Source of the DNA: Planctomycetota bacterium
GTDB lineage: Bacteria; Planctomycetota; UBA1135; JADKAF01
NCBI GenBank assembly: GCA_016793245.1
Contig: JAEUHW010000407.1
Location: 1 to 63,417, forward strand
Length of the DNA stretch: 63,417 nucleotides
Direction of reading: 5' to 3'
Numbering within the stretch: the stretch's first letter is position 1; each line of letters opens with the position of its first letter. Positions 45,501-52,093 of this stretch are shown one piece after another. Below the pieces are notes generated by a model. It was not told the DNA's origin. It searched no databases and saw only the letters and a list, made by a program, of their open reading frames with translations. Position numbers and translations under genes: made by a program.

Positions 45501-45813
45501 GGCGCCGGACCGGCTCCTTCTGCTCGGCCATCCAGACCACGCCGAAGCCACCTTCGCCGATCTGCTCGAGCAGCTTGTAGCGACCGATGATCTGGCCGGC
45601 CTGCTCGCTCTCCGGGATCCCGACTCGGCCGCTCGAGGGCAGGGTATGCGGGAAGTCGCCGCCGGCCTTCCGAGCGGCGATGAGGAGCGCCTCGACCTGG
45701 GCCCGCAAGTTCTCATCGCTCGCACAGGCGCGATCCAAGTAGTCCGCGCGCGGCGCCCCATCGGGCAGCGCACGAGCGGCGGCGAAGAGCTCTTCGATGC
45801 GGGCGGAGGACAT
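42505..45813 (-). CDS. Transmembrane Ser/Thr protein kinase with TPR repeats
   Basis: A 1102-residue kinase. A short N-terminal helical region (~1-60) precedes the kinase domain (~78-375) with all canonical motifs: GEGGFGVVW, K109 in VALKVIK, HRDIKPSN (200-207), DFG (223-225) and the SPEQ segment YMSPEQSEFSG. A single membrane helix (~400-422) is followed by a coiled stretch rich in Ala/Arg/Glu and ~14 TPR-type units to the C-terminus. Similar large kinase-TPR proteins are abundant in Planctomycetota and are thought to phosphorylate targets assembled on the TPR scaffold. A 30-bp tandem repeat lies in its upstream region. Confidence 0.93.
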   Translation of the reverse strand: MSSARIEELFAAARALPDGAPRADYLDRACASDENLRAQVEALLIAARKAGGDFPHTLPSSGRVGIPESEQAGQIIGRYKLLEQIGEGGFGVVWMAEQKEPVRRRVALKVIKLGMDTKQVVARFEQERQALALMEHPNIAQVFDAGSTETGRPYFVMELVRGVPIVQFCDEHGLDMAARLRLFIDVCRAIQHAHQKGIIHRDIKPSNVLVTLHDGVPVPKVIDFGIAKATSAELTSVTLFTELRQIVGTPTYMSPEQSEFSGLDIDTRSDVYSLGVLLYELLTGTTPFDMRKLLERGISEILRTIREVEPPRPSTRVSALGKAAAGVAQRRHADPKRLGTLLRGDLDWIVMRCLEKDRRQRYDTVNGLARDIQRHLAGEAVSAAPPSVLYRLRKVVKRHRAAVAASGAIVLALLAGVAAFAWKAYEASSQRDEALAARRDEVAQRARAEASAERADASARRAEAVNRFLVDMLDSVNVRELGREATIAQALDRAAVDVEVALRQEPESEADLRRVLARSYLSLGLLEKAEPHLVRAIELDRAAHGDSSAEYANSLGLRAALIAQRGDFASAIALVDEAIPIAERANGMDEQPSISLRCERALYLMSLRRDEEGIEVLRTEVERSSRRGRLGTSEGLRQLNSLAVMLHRQGELEEAEELYRQGLEIAVENQGELHPDALIARSNLGSMLRDRGSVDEAEALIRAASAGMERVFGAEHPKTGEALSTLGDLLKGRGLFLEALPVLERALGILVAARGERGEFVAPTKSRLAYVLSRLGEKERAIAMQRESNAAYEAMEGPESSNSLTGRLALADMLVSADRTEEAEPLYLEVLDDALRSLGAEHPLVTKTNIGLGVMLMRNERWSAAEPYVREATEAGQRRDGLDHPNSIINQYNLSCVLLELGHEEEAEELARDTVERARRVLGAQHANLAYFLGNWGKTLAALGRPEEGAAKLGEAVVIAEVAIGKPHPTTAGYLLDRARILLDAGDSAAAEPLTREALADYEASKGSSAVRLARARIELARCHGAAGRFAEAEALLVEGRSAIASARAEGHSDRERAERYLVELYELWHRAEPELGKAELAARWRVVLQSTRAAAEARSKR

Positions 45814-45955
45814 GGCGGAGGGAAGCTCGGGTTCGGGTTCGGTGCGGCGGTCGTTCCTCAGGCACGAGCGGGGCGATCAGGGCCTCGGTCGCCCGGTGGC
45901 TGTGGAGACTGGGATCTGAGAGCTTGTCGACAAGTCGACGAGCTCGACGCTCCAA

Positions 45956-46075
45956 CACCGTCAGGTGTTGGGCCAGCGGGCATCTCACCGTCAGGTGTTG
46001 GGCCAGCAGGCATCTCACCGTCCTGTGTTGGGCCAGCAGGCATCTCACCGTCCTGTGTTGGGCCAGCAGGCATCT
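45956..46075. repeat. 30-bp tandem repeat, four units
   Basis: Four contiguous units (45956-45985, 45986-46015, 46016-46045, 46046-46075) with the core TGTTGGGCCAGC. Units differ at two places only (CAGG or CCTG, and one G/A). Unit length is a multiple of three, so any frame repeats every 10 residues. The array lies 142 nt upstream of the kinase start codon and just past the terminator of the PgeF gene. Repeat number probably varies between strains. Confidence 0.9.
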
Positions 46076-46112
46076 CAGAGCCTGTAGGAGGTATTCTCCG
46101 ACAGGCTCTGAG
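46074..46112 (-). terminator. Hairpin after pgeF
   Basis: On the minus strand, a 17-bp stem (CTCAGAGCCTGTCGGAG with a complementary arm, one mismatch) and a 5-nt loop begin 6 nt past the stop of the PgeF gene. No clear T-run follows. Its position argues for a terminator isolating that gene from the kinase gene downstream. Confidence 0.6.
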
Positions 46113-46118
46113 TCGGAC

Positions 46119-46874
46119 TCAGCCCGGGGCTCCCTCTATCGCGATCGCGCCGGCCATGCGCCCCGCGGCCTGTCCGCCGCGGCGATGGGAATGGAAGCGC
46201 GAGCCGCCGCAGATGGTGCAGGCCTCGGCGAGCTCGATCGCCCGCGGATCGACCCCGAGCGCCACGAGGCGCGCCGCGATGCCCATGGGCAGGTCCACCG
46301 CGCGCGAGAGCGAACCATCGGAGCGCACGTAGGGTCGCGCGATGGCGGCGACCGGGATCGCGGCGCGCTCGAGCGCCTCGACGACCTCGCTTCCGACTTC
46401 GTAGCAGCAGCCACGCGCGCCCGGCGCCACCGCGGCGAGCAGCGCGCTCGGCGCGCAGCCCGCGCGCTCTTCGAGCAGCGCGAGCGCCACATCGACGATG
46501 CCGCCGGCCACGCCGCGCCAGCCGCAGTGCACGACGCCGATCGCGCGGCGCGCGCGATCGGCGAGGAAGAGCATCGGGCAGTCGGCGCCGAGCGCGGTGA
46601 GTGCCAGCCCCTGCTCCGCGGTCGCGAGCCCGTCGATGCCCGCGGCCAGGTCGCGCTCGCTCGGCGCAGGCGCGCCGGCCTCCACCCAGCGCACGCGCGC
46701 CGAGTGGGTCTGACGCGTGCGCACGAGACGCGCGCCGGGATCGATCGCCTCGGCGAGGCGCCGCAGGTCTTCGTCGCGGCGCCCATCGAACGCGCCGAAG
46801 GCGTCCGCCCCGGCGAAGCCGTGGCGCACGCCTTCGAGGCGCGAGAACGAAGCGAAGCGGAGGAGGTCGCTCAT
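46119..46874 (-). CDS. pgeF: Laccase-domain protein (PgeF/YfiH family)
   Basis: A 251-residue protein of the DUF152/YfiH family, now linked to peptidoglycan editing and purine nucleoside phosphorolysis. Zinc and catalytic residues are visible: H in RQTHSARVRWVEA (~56), C in ALGADCPMLFL (~99), H in VVHCGWRGVAGGIV (~116), and the terminal TICGGSRFHSHRRGG motif. It is cytoplasmic. The macro-domain gene lies 64 nt upstream on the same strand, so both may be expressed together; both families handle nucleosides or nucleotide derivatives, a suggestive but unproven link. Confidence 0.92.
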   Translation of the reverse strand: MSDLLRFASFSRLEGVRHGFAGADAFGAFDGRRDEDLRRLAEAIDPGARLVRTRQTHSARVRWVEAGAPAPSERDLAAGIDGLATAEQGLALTALGADCPMLFLADRARRAIGVVHCGWRGVAGGIVDVALALLEERAGCAPSALLAAVAPGARGCCYEVGSEVVEALERAAIPVAAIARPYVRSDGSLSRAVDLPMGIAARLVALGVDPRAIELAEACTICGGSRFHSHRRGGQAAGRMAGAIAIEGAPG

Positions 46875-46938
46875 GCGGGCGCAGAGCGTAGCTCCTGATC
46901 ACCGCGCGCTGCCAGAGCAGCGCTTCGCCGCCAGGATC

Positions 46939-47457
46939 TCAGACCTTCGCCGCGCCGGGTTTCTCCGCCGCCTTCTGCCCGGCGACGAAGCTCGTGTAGA
47001 CATTCACCGGCACGCCGAGCGTGCCCAGCGTGCGATCGACGAGCGGCTTCACTTCGTTCCACGAGAGACCGCCGACGCCCGTGGCGAGACGCGGCAGCGC
47101 CACCGACTGGAACTTCTCCTTCTGCACGAGGCGCGCGAGCTCGTGCAGCGCCTTGTTCACGTTGTGCGTCGTGGCCTTGCCGGGATGGCCGCTGCGACCT
47201 TGCGCAGCGGGCTCCTGCGTCAGCAGGTTCGCGACGTGCACCGTCTTGCCGTCGGGACCGACGCCGCTCCAGAGCCAGCACTCGCCCGCCTTCGGGCTGT
47301 AGGTATGGCACCAGTGCCGGAAGTCCTTCGCGAGCGAAGGGAAGCGCTCGCGCAAGGCGAGCGCGAGGCCGCTCTGGAAGTGATCGTCCGGCGCGACGCC
47401 GTGCGCGATGAGGTCGCAGGAGCTGAGCAGCAGGTCGCCGGTGACTTCGTGAATCAT
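46939..47457 (-). CDS. Macro-domain protein
   Basis: A 172-residue protein with the macro-domain layout: IHEVTGDLLLSSCDLIAHGV at the start (VTGD and the AHGV turn that replaces the commoner ANA), a middle loop near GVGPDGKTVHVANLLTQE, and VALPRLATGVGGLSWNEVKP, the ligand-binding GVGG loop. Macro domains bind or hydrolyse ADP-ribose derivatives. The AHGV and LATGVGGL pattern is closer to the DarG/ADP-ribose-1''-phosphatase-like branch than to YmdB. The ATG was chosen because VTGD follows at the usual distance. There is no adjacent toxin gene. Confidence 0.85.
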   Translation of the reverse strand: MIHEVTGDLLLSSCDLIAHGVAPDDHFQSGLALALRERFPSLAKDFRHWCHTYSPKAGECWLWSGVGPDGKTVHVANLLTQEPAAQGRSGHPGKATTHNVNKALHELARLVQKEKFQSVALPRLATGVGGLSWNEVKPLVDRTLGTLGVPVNVYTSFVAGQKAAEKPGAAKV

Positions 47458-47792
47458 GGAACTCGCTTCGAATGCGGGGAACAGAGCGCGGGCAGGCGAG
47501 CGCCGCGTCGAGCCGCAGTCTCCGCCGAAGCAGGCGTAGGCGCCCATGCGCCGAGCGGCGTAGCTAGGGTACGACCTTGTCGGTAGAGACCGCGCGAAAG
47601 CTCGCGCAGGCAGCCTGCTCCAGAAGTGATTCGAGGCTGGAGACGAGGCATCGGGCGTCTCGTCGAGGCTCGGGAACCGGCCTGGAAGCGGGTGTTTCCG
47701 CTGGATTCCAGCAACGCAGGTGAGGCGCTCGACGCGCGTACTCCATACCGAATGGCCTTTTTGAACCGACTGCTAGGCGTGGTAGATAGCCC

Positions 47793-47811
47793 GACTCCTC
47801 CCTCCGGAGTC
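47793..47811 (+). promoter_or_regulatory. Hairpin covering the ribosome binding site of the DUF1801 gene
   Basis: GACTCC and GGAGTC pair around a 7-nt loop; the right arm contains the GGAG that would be the Shine-Dalgarno sequence for the ATG at 47817. Such a fold could limit translation. The remaining ~330 bp of the 359-bp gap upstream show no gene I can support. Confidence 0.35.
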
Positions 47812-47816
47812 TGCGC

Positions 47817-49001
47817 ATGATCACGCGTGCCGAATCGCCCGATGCCTGGTTCGATGCCTTGCCGCCGCTCGTGCGCGCCGAGCTGCGCGCGCTGCGCGCG
47901 GTGATCCTGGACACGATCCCCGCCGTGCGCGAGACGCTGGAGTACGGCATGCCGACCTATGCGAACGCGCGCGGCATCCTGTGCGCGTTGAACGCGCAGC
48001 GCCGCTATCTCGCGTTCTACGTGATGGAAGCGGAAGTGCTGCTCGATCACGCCGAGGCGCTGCGCGGCTTCGATTGCGGCAAGACCTGCATTCGCTTCTC
48101 GAAGCCCGGCCAACTCAGCGCGGAGCTCGTGGCGCGCCTGCTGCGCTCGGCGCTCGCGCGCCAGCGCGCCCGCGCCGCCGCCGCTCGCGAAGTCGACGCA
48201 CGCGCGACGAAGACCGGCGCGATCGCGAGCGAAGCGCCCGAGGCCCTCGCCGAGGTCTCCGTCGCCGCCCCGTCGCGCCGAGCCGCGGCGCCGGCTCCCG
48301 CGCCGAAGGCGAGGGCAAAGGCGAAGGCGAAGACGAAGGCGAAGAAGAGCGCGAAGCGCCCGCGGCCCGAGCGCGAGCCCGAGGACGCCGCCGACGATCA
48401 AGCCCTCGTCGAAGCGGCACCGGCCGAGGCGGCCGCGAAGCCGCGGCGCGGAGCGAAGCGCCGCGCGAGCCAAGCGCGCACGGCGAAGGCGAAGCGCTCC
48501 GCGAACGCGCCGAGCGCGCCGGAGGCGAGCAGCACCGCCGAGCCAAGGAGCCGCGCGAAGTCGAAGCGCGCGGCGCAGCCGAAGCGCGCGGCGCAGCCGA
48601 AGCGCACGAAGAAGGCGCGGAGCGCGACGCAGCCGAAAGGGACCGCCAAGCCGAAGAGCAACGCGAAGCCGAAGAGCAACGCACAGCCGAAGACCACGGC
48701 GAAGCCGAAGCGCGCACGCCGCGCGCCGAGCACCGCGGTGAAGAAGCTTCCGCGCAAGAAGAAGAGCGCGCGAAAGTCCGCGAGCCCTGCTCCGCGCCGC
48801 GGCGCGCGCCCGACCACGCCGAAGCGCGCCCTGGCCGGACGCAAGGGCGCGCGGCGGAAGGCCGCCACGCGCAGCGCCGCCAGCGCGCGTCGCGCGGCCC
48901 CGAAGAGCGGCGCCTCGCGCCAGCCGTCGGCCGCTCGCCGCGCGAAGCGGACGAGCACGAAGCGCGCGACGCTTAAGCGCGGCGGCAAGCGCCGCCGCTG
49001 A
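47817..49001 (+). CDS. DUF1801 domain protein with histone-H1-like basic tail
   Basis: A 394-residue protein. Residues ~1-125 are a DUF1801 domain (YdhG/iron-chaperone-like fold): SPDAWFDALPPLVRAELRAL, then TLEYGMPTYANARGILCALN, YLAFYVMEAEVLLDH and GKTCIRFSKPGQL. From ~150 to the end the sequence is almost only Lys, Arg, Ala, Pro, Ser and Thr in H1-like AKAKAKTKAKKSAKR and TAKPKSNAKPKSNAQPK runs. Such tails bind DNA or RNA non-specifically in H1-like bacterial proteins. DUF1801 proteins normally stop after ~120-150 residues, so the tail is an addition. The very strong basic charge suggests nucleoid association, an inference. Confidence 0.8.
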   Translation: MITRAESPDAWFDALPPLVRAELRALRAVILDTIPAVRETLEYGMPTYANARGILCALNAQRRYLAFYVMEAEVLLDHAEALRGFDCGKTCIRFSKPGQLSAELVARLLRSALARQRARAAAAREVDARATKTGAIASEAPEALAEVSVAAPSRRAAAPAPAPKARAKAKAKTKAKKSAKRPRPEREPEDAADDQALVEAAPAEAAAKPRRGAKRRASQARTAKAKRSANAPSAPEASSTAEPRSRAKSKRAAQPKRAAQPKRTKKARSATQPKGTAKPKSNAKPKSNAQPKTTAKPKRARRAPSTAVKKLPRKKKSARKSASPAPRRGARPTTPKRALAGRKGARRKAATRSAASARRAAPKSGASRQPSAARRAKRTSTKRATLKRGGKRRR

Positions 49002-49124
49002 TCCATGGCGCACGACGCTCGGCCCGCGGGCGGGGTACCATCACCTTGGCGCTGCTGGCGCAGCGCCTGACGGCGCTGCAGCCCAACCCACCCACCGTTC
49101 GAGACCGTCCGTCCCTCCCGCTCG

Positions 49125-51509
49125 ATGAGCCTCGCTCGCATTGGAACGAGACCCGCGGCCCGCGCGGCCGCGCTGGGGCTCTCCTGTCTCGCCGCCGCCG
49201 CCTTGGCGCTGCCTTGGTTCGCCGATCGCGAGCGCGATCCGCGCGCGGCGGAGCGTCCGCGTCATCGCCCGGTGATTCTGGTCGTCGCCGACACGCTGCG
49301 CGCCGATCGCCTCTCCGCATACGGCTATCCGCGCGACACCTCCCCCGCGCTCGCGCGGCGCGCGGCGCGCGGCACGCGCTTCGAGCGCGCGTTCACCGCG
49401 GCGCCGTGGACGCTGCCGGCGCTGGCCTCGCTGCTCACCTCGACGTGGCCGCGCGATCACGGCGCGGGCCTCCACGGCGAGGAGCGGAACCTCCTCCACC
49501 AGGTCCCCGATCCGCTCCCCGCCGAGGGCTCGGCGACCCTTGCCGAATGCCTGCGCGGCAACGGCTACCCCACGGCCGCGATCGTCACGAATCCGTTCTT
49601 CGGCTTCGGCTTGGAGCGCGGCTTCGAGCGCGTCGACGCGAGCTACGGGATCGACGCGCTGGAGGTCGTGAAGCGCGGCATCGAGCAGCTCGAGCGCTGG
49701 CCCGATGCGGGCGGGTTCCTCTATCTGCACTTCATGGACGTGCATGATCCGCTCTCCCCCGACGACGCGGATCTGCGCGCCTTGGAAGCGACGCGCGCGC
49801 TCCCCGCGCGTCCGCAGAACCTGCGCGACGTGCTCCCCCGCCTACACGAGCCCGGGACGCGCGAGGAGCGCGGTTGGGTCTACGACGCCGCGATCCGCCG
49901 CATCGACCGCGCGCTGGAGCAGCTCTTCGCGCACCTCGAGCGCCGCGGGCTCCTCGACGAAGCCATCGTGGTGTTCACCGCGGACCACGGCGAGGCGCTG
50001 TGGGAGCACGAGCGCATCGAACGCTGGCACTACGATCGCGGCGCGACGGCGGGCATGGGCCACGGTCAGAGCCTCTTCCAAGAGCTGGTGGGCGTCCCGC
50101 TCGTCGTTTGGGCGAACGAGCTAGAGGACGGCACCTGCGCCACGCCGGTCTCGATCGTCGATGTCATGCCGAGCGTGCTCGAGTGGCTCGACTGTCCGGT
50201 GCCGGAGCACTTCGCGACGCGCGGTGTGAGCCTCTCCGAAGTGCGCGCGGGGCGGGCCGCTGCGCGCGATCTCGTGCTGGAGGGCATCGGCATGGGCCGC
50301 GAGCGCACGGCGCTCGTCGATGCAGGCGGATGGAAGGCGATCTCGGGCGACGATCGCTTGGATCCGAAGCTCACCTACGACTTGCCGGCCGACCCGCGCG
50401 AGCGCTCGCCGCTGCCCGCGAGCGAGCGCGCACGTGCGCTGCAAGGTCGGGTCGGCGGACCGCGCGCGTTCGAGCGCAAGTCGACGACGGCGAGCGCCAC
50501 CAGCAGCGCCGCATTGGAGAGCTTGCGCGCCCTCGGCTACCTCTCCGGCGCCGAGGTCGGCTTGCCCGCGCGCGGCTTCGGCGACGGCGCGTCGATCCTC
50601 GAGCTCCTGCCGAGCACCCTGCGCGAGCTCGCCGCGGACGAAGGCCCGCGCGACGCGGGCAGCGCGCGCGAAGCCTCCGTGTCGTCGGAGCTCGCGGTCG
50701 CGCGCGAAGCGCTGCCGCAGGAAGGTGAGCACGTCGCCCTCGTGCCGCTCCCCGGCGGTCCGCACGGGAAGGGCGAAGCCGCGTTCCTCACCGTGCGCGC
50801 GCGCTCCCGCGCGCAGCTCGAGCAGCCCAGAGCGGAGGAGCTCCTGCTGCGCCTCGCCCCGCGCGGCGATACGCGCTTGGGGATCGTCGGCGGCGCGGCG
50901 ATCGAGATCTCCGCCGAGGTCGATGGAACCGCGTTGCCCTTGCCGCTCGCGAGCCCCTCCACGGTCCTGCCGCAGAGCTTCTCACTCGGATCCGATGCGG
51001 CGCTCGCGCGCGTGCTCCCGCCGATCGACGCTCCGAGCGGAGCGCATCTCTTCCTCGATCCGCTGCTCGGACAACTGCGCTTCCAGTGGATCGCGCGCGC
51101 CGGCGACCGCGATCAGGCCGAACGCGTGACGCTGCGCTTCACGAGCCAAGCACCTCTGAAGGCGCACGCCGCCCCACCCGCTCCGCGCCCCCACCCGAGC
51201 TGGAGCCTGATCGCGGCCACCGCCGACGGCTTCGCCCCCGTGAGCACGCTCGTCGATCCGCCGCTCGAAGGCGAAGCCGCCATCCTCGCCGGCGAGCGCG
51301 TCTGGGTCGCGGGCGCGGGCGAAGGCGGCTCCCTCTGGCTCTATGCCTTCGCGTTTCGCGCCGGGAAGCTCCAACCGGAGGCGCGCCTGCGCTTGCCGGC
51401 GGACAGCCGTGCGCGAGTCGCTGCGCTCCGGGCGCGAGAGAAAGAGCTCGAGATCGAGGTGCGGACGGCGCGATCCATGCGCAGATGGGCGCTCGAGATC
51501 GGCCGCTGA
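49125..51509 (+). CDS. Sulfatase-fold (alkaline phosphatase superfamily) protein, membrane anchored
   Basis: A 794-residue protein with an N-terminal membrane segment or signal (AALGLSCLAAAALALPWFA). The sulfatase domain (~50-430) has the metal motif VILVVADTLRADRLSAYGYP and the second set FTADHGEALWEH. At the nucleophile position it reads APWTLPALASLLTS rather than the CxPSR needed for formylglycine, so it is not a classical sulfatase; a Thr nucleophile as in phosphatase or phosphoethanolamine-transfer relatives is more likely. The C-terminal ~330 residues are unassigned and predicted beta-rich. No maturase is nearby. Confidence 0.82.
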   Translation: MSLARIGTRPAARAAALGLSCLAAAALALPWFADRERDPRAAERPRHRPVILVVADTLRADRLSAYGYPRDTSPALARRAARGTRFERAFTAAPWTLPALASLLTSTWPRDHGAGLHGEERNLLHQVPDPLPAEGSATLAECLRGNGYPTAAIVTNPFFGFGLERGFERVDASYGIDALEVVKRGIEQLERWPDAGGFLYLHFMDVHDPLSPDDADLRALEATRALPARPQNLRDVLPRLHEPGTREERGWVYDAAIRRIDRALEQLFAHLERRGLLDEAIVVFTADHGEALWEHERIERWHYDRGATAGMGHGQSLFQELVGVPLVVWANELEDGTCATPVSIVDVMPSVLEWLDCPVPEHFATRGVSLSEVRAGRAAARDLVLEGIGMGRERTALVDAGGWKAISGDDRLDPKLTYDLPADPRERSPLPASERARALQGRVGGPRAFERKSTTASATSSAALESLRALGYLSGAEVGLPARGFGDGASILELLPSTLRELAADEGPRDAGSAREASVSSELAVAREALPQEGEHVALVPLPGGPHGKGEAAFLTVRARSRAQLEQPRAEELLLRLAPRGDTRLGIVGGAAIEISAEVDGTALPLPLASPSTVLPQSFSLGSDAALARVLPPIDAPSGAHLFLDPLLGQLRFQWIARAGDRDQAERVTLRFTSQAPLKAHAAPPAPRPHPSWSLIAATADGFAPVSTLVDPPLEGEAAILAGERVWVAGAGEGGSLWLYAFAFRAGKLQPEARLRLPADSRARVAALRAREKELEIEVRTARSMRRWALEIGR

Positions 51510-51613
51510 TCCTGGCTTAGCGATCAGCGGCGCCGTCGGCGAGCGAGGCGCTGGACTGCGCCGCGGCGTCTCCCCACAATGCGCCGCCTACCGCCCCCGC
51601 CCCCCCGACGCCC

Positions 51614-52093
51614 ATGCCCGCAGCTCTCGTCGATCTCTCGACTCTCGATCTCACGCAGAACGTGCTCGCCGATGCGGAGATCCGCTCGATGCTGCCGCAC
51701 GATCACGAGTTCAAGCTGATCGACGGCATCTGCCACCTCGATCTCGCGCAGGGCCTCTGCGTCGCCTACAAGGACTGGGACGCGAACCCCTGGTGGGGCC
51801 GCGGGCACATCCCGGGCCGCCCGCTCATGCCGGGGGTGCTGATCGTCGAAGGCGCAGCGCAATCGGCGACGATCCTGATGAAGCGCCAAGAGGGCTGGGG
51901 CCTCGATCGCTTCATCGGCTTGGGCGGGTTGGATCGCGTGCGCTTCCGCGGCCAAGTCGTGCCGCCGGGCCGCATCTACTATGTCTCGAAGGTCGGGCAG
52001 CGCAGCGGGAACCGCCTCGCGAAGTATCCCGCGCAGGCCTTCTACGAAGGCAAGATGGTGATGGATATGGAGCTCCTCGGCGTCTTGCTGTGA
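51614..52093 (+). CDS. FabZ/FabA-like 3-hydroxyacyl-ACP dehydratase
   Basis: A 159-residue hot-dog protein. The catalytic His (H65) lies in GRGHIPGRPLMPGVLIVEG and the catalytic acid (E79) follows, the FabZ/FabA arrangement. Such enzymes dehydrate 3-hydroxyacyl-ACP in fatty acid synthesis; the divergence from housekeeping FabZ and the isolated location suggest a specialised lipid. Its stop overlaps the GTG of the BrkB-family gene, so translation is coupled. A link between acyl modification and the membrane protein is plausible but not shown. Confidence 0.87.
   Translation: MPAALVDLSTLDLTQNVLADAEIRSMLPHDHEFKLIDGICHLDLAQGLCVAYKDWDANPWWGRGHIPGRPLMPGVLIVEGAAQSATILMKRQEGWGLDRFIGLGGLDRVRFRGQVVPPGRIYYVSKVGQRSGNRLAKYPAQAFYEGKMVMDMELLGVLL

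Noticed and set aside
45858..46073. A 71-codon minus-strand frame of ten-residue repeats upstream of the kinase gene
   Set aside because: It consists mostly of the tandem repeat, has a weak ribosome site, and a parallel frame on the other strand is equally open. Not called as a gene.
45956..46075. Possible CRISPR array
   Set aside because: The 30-bp units abut each other without spacers and no cas genes are present, so this is a simple tandem repeat.
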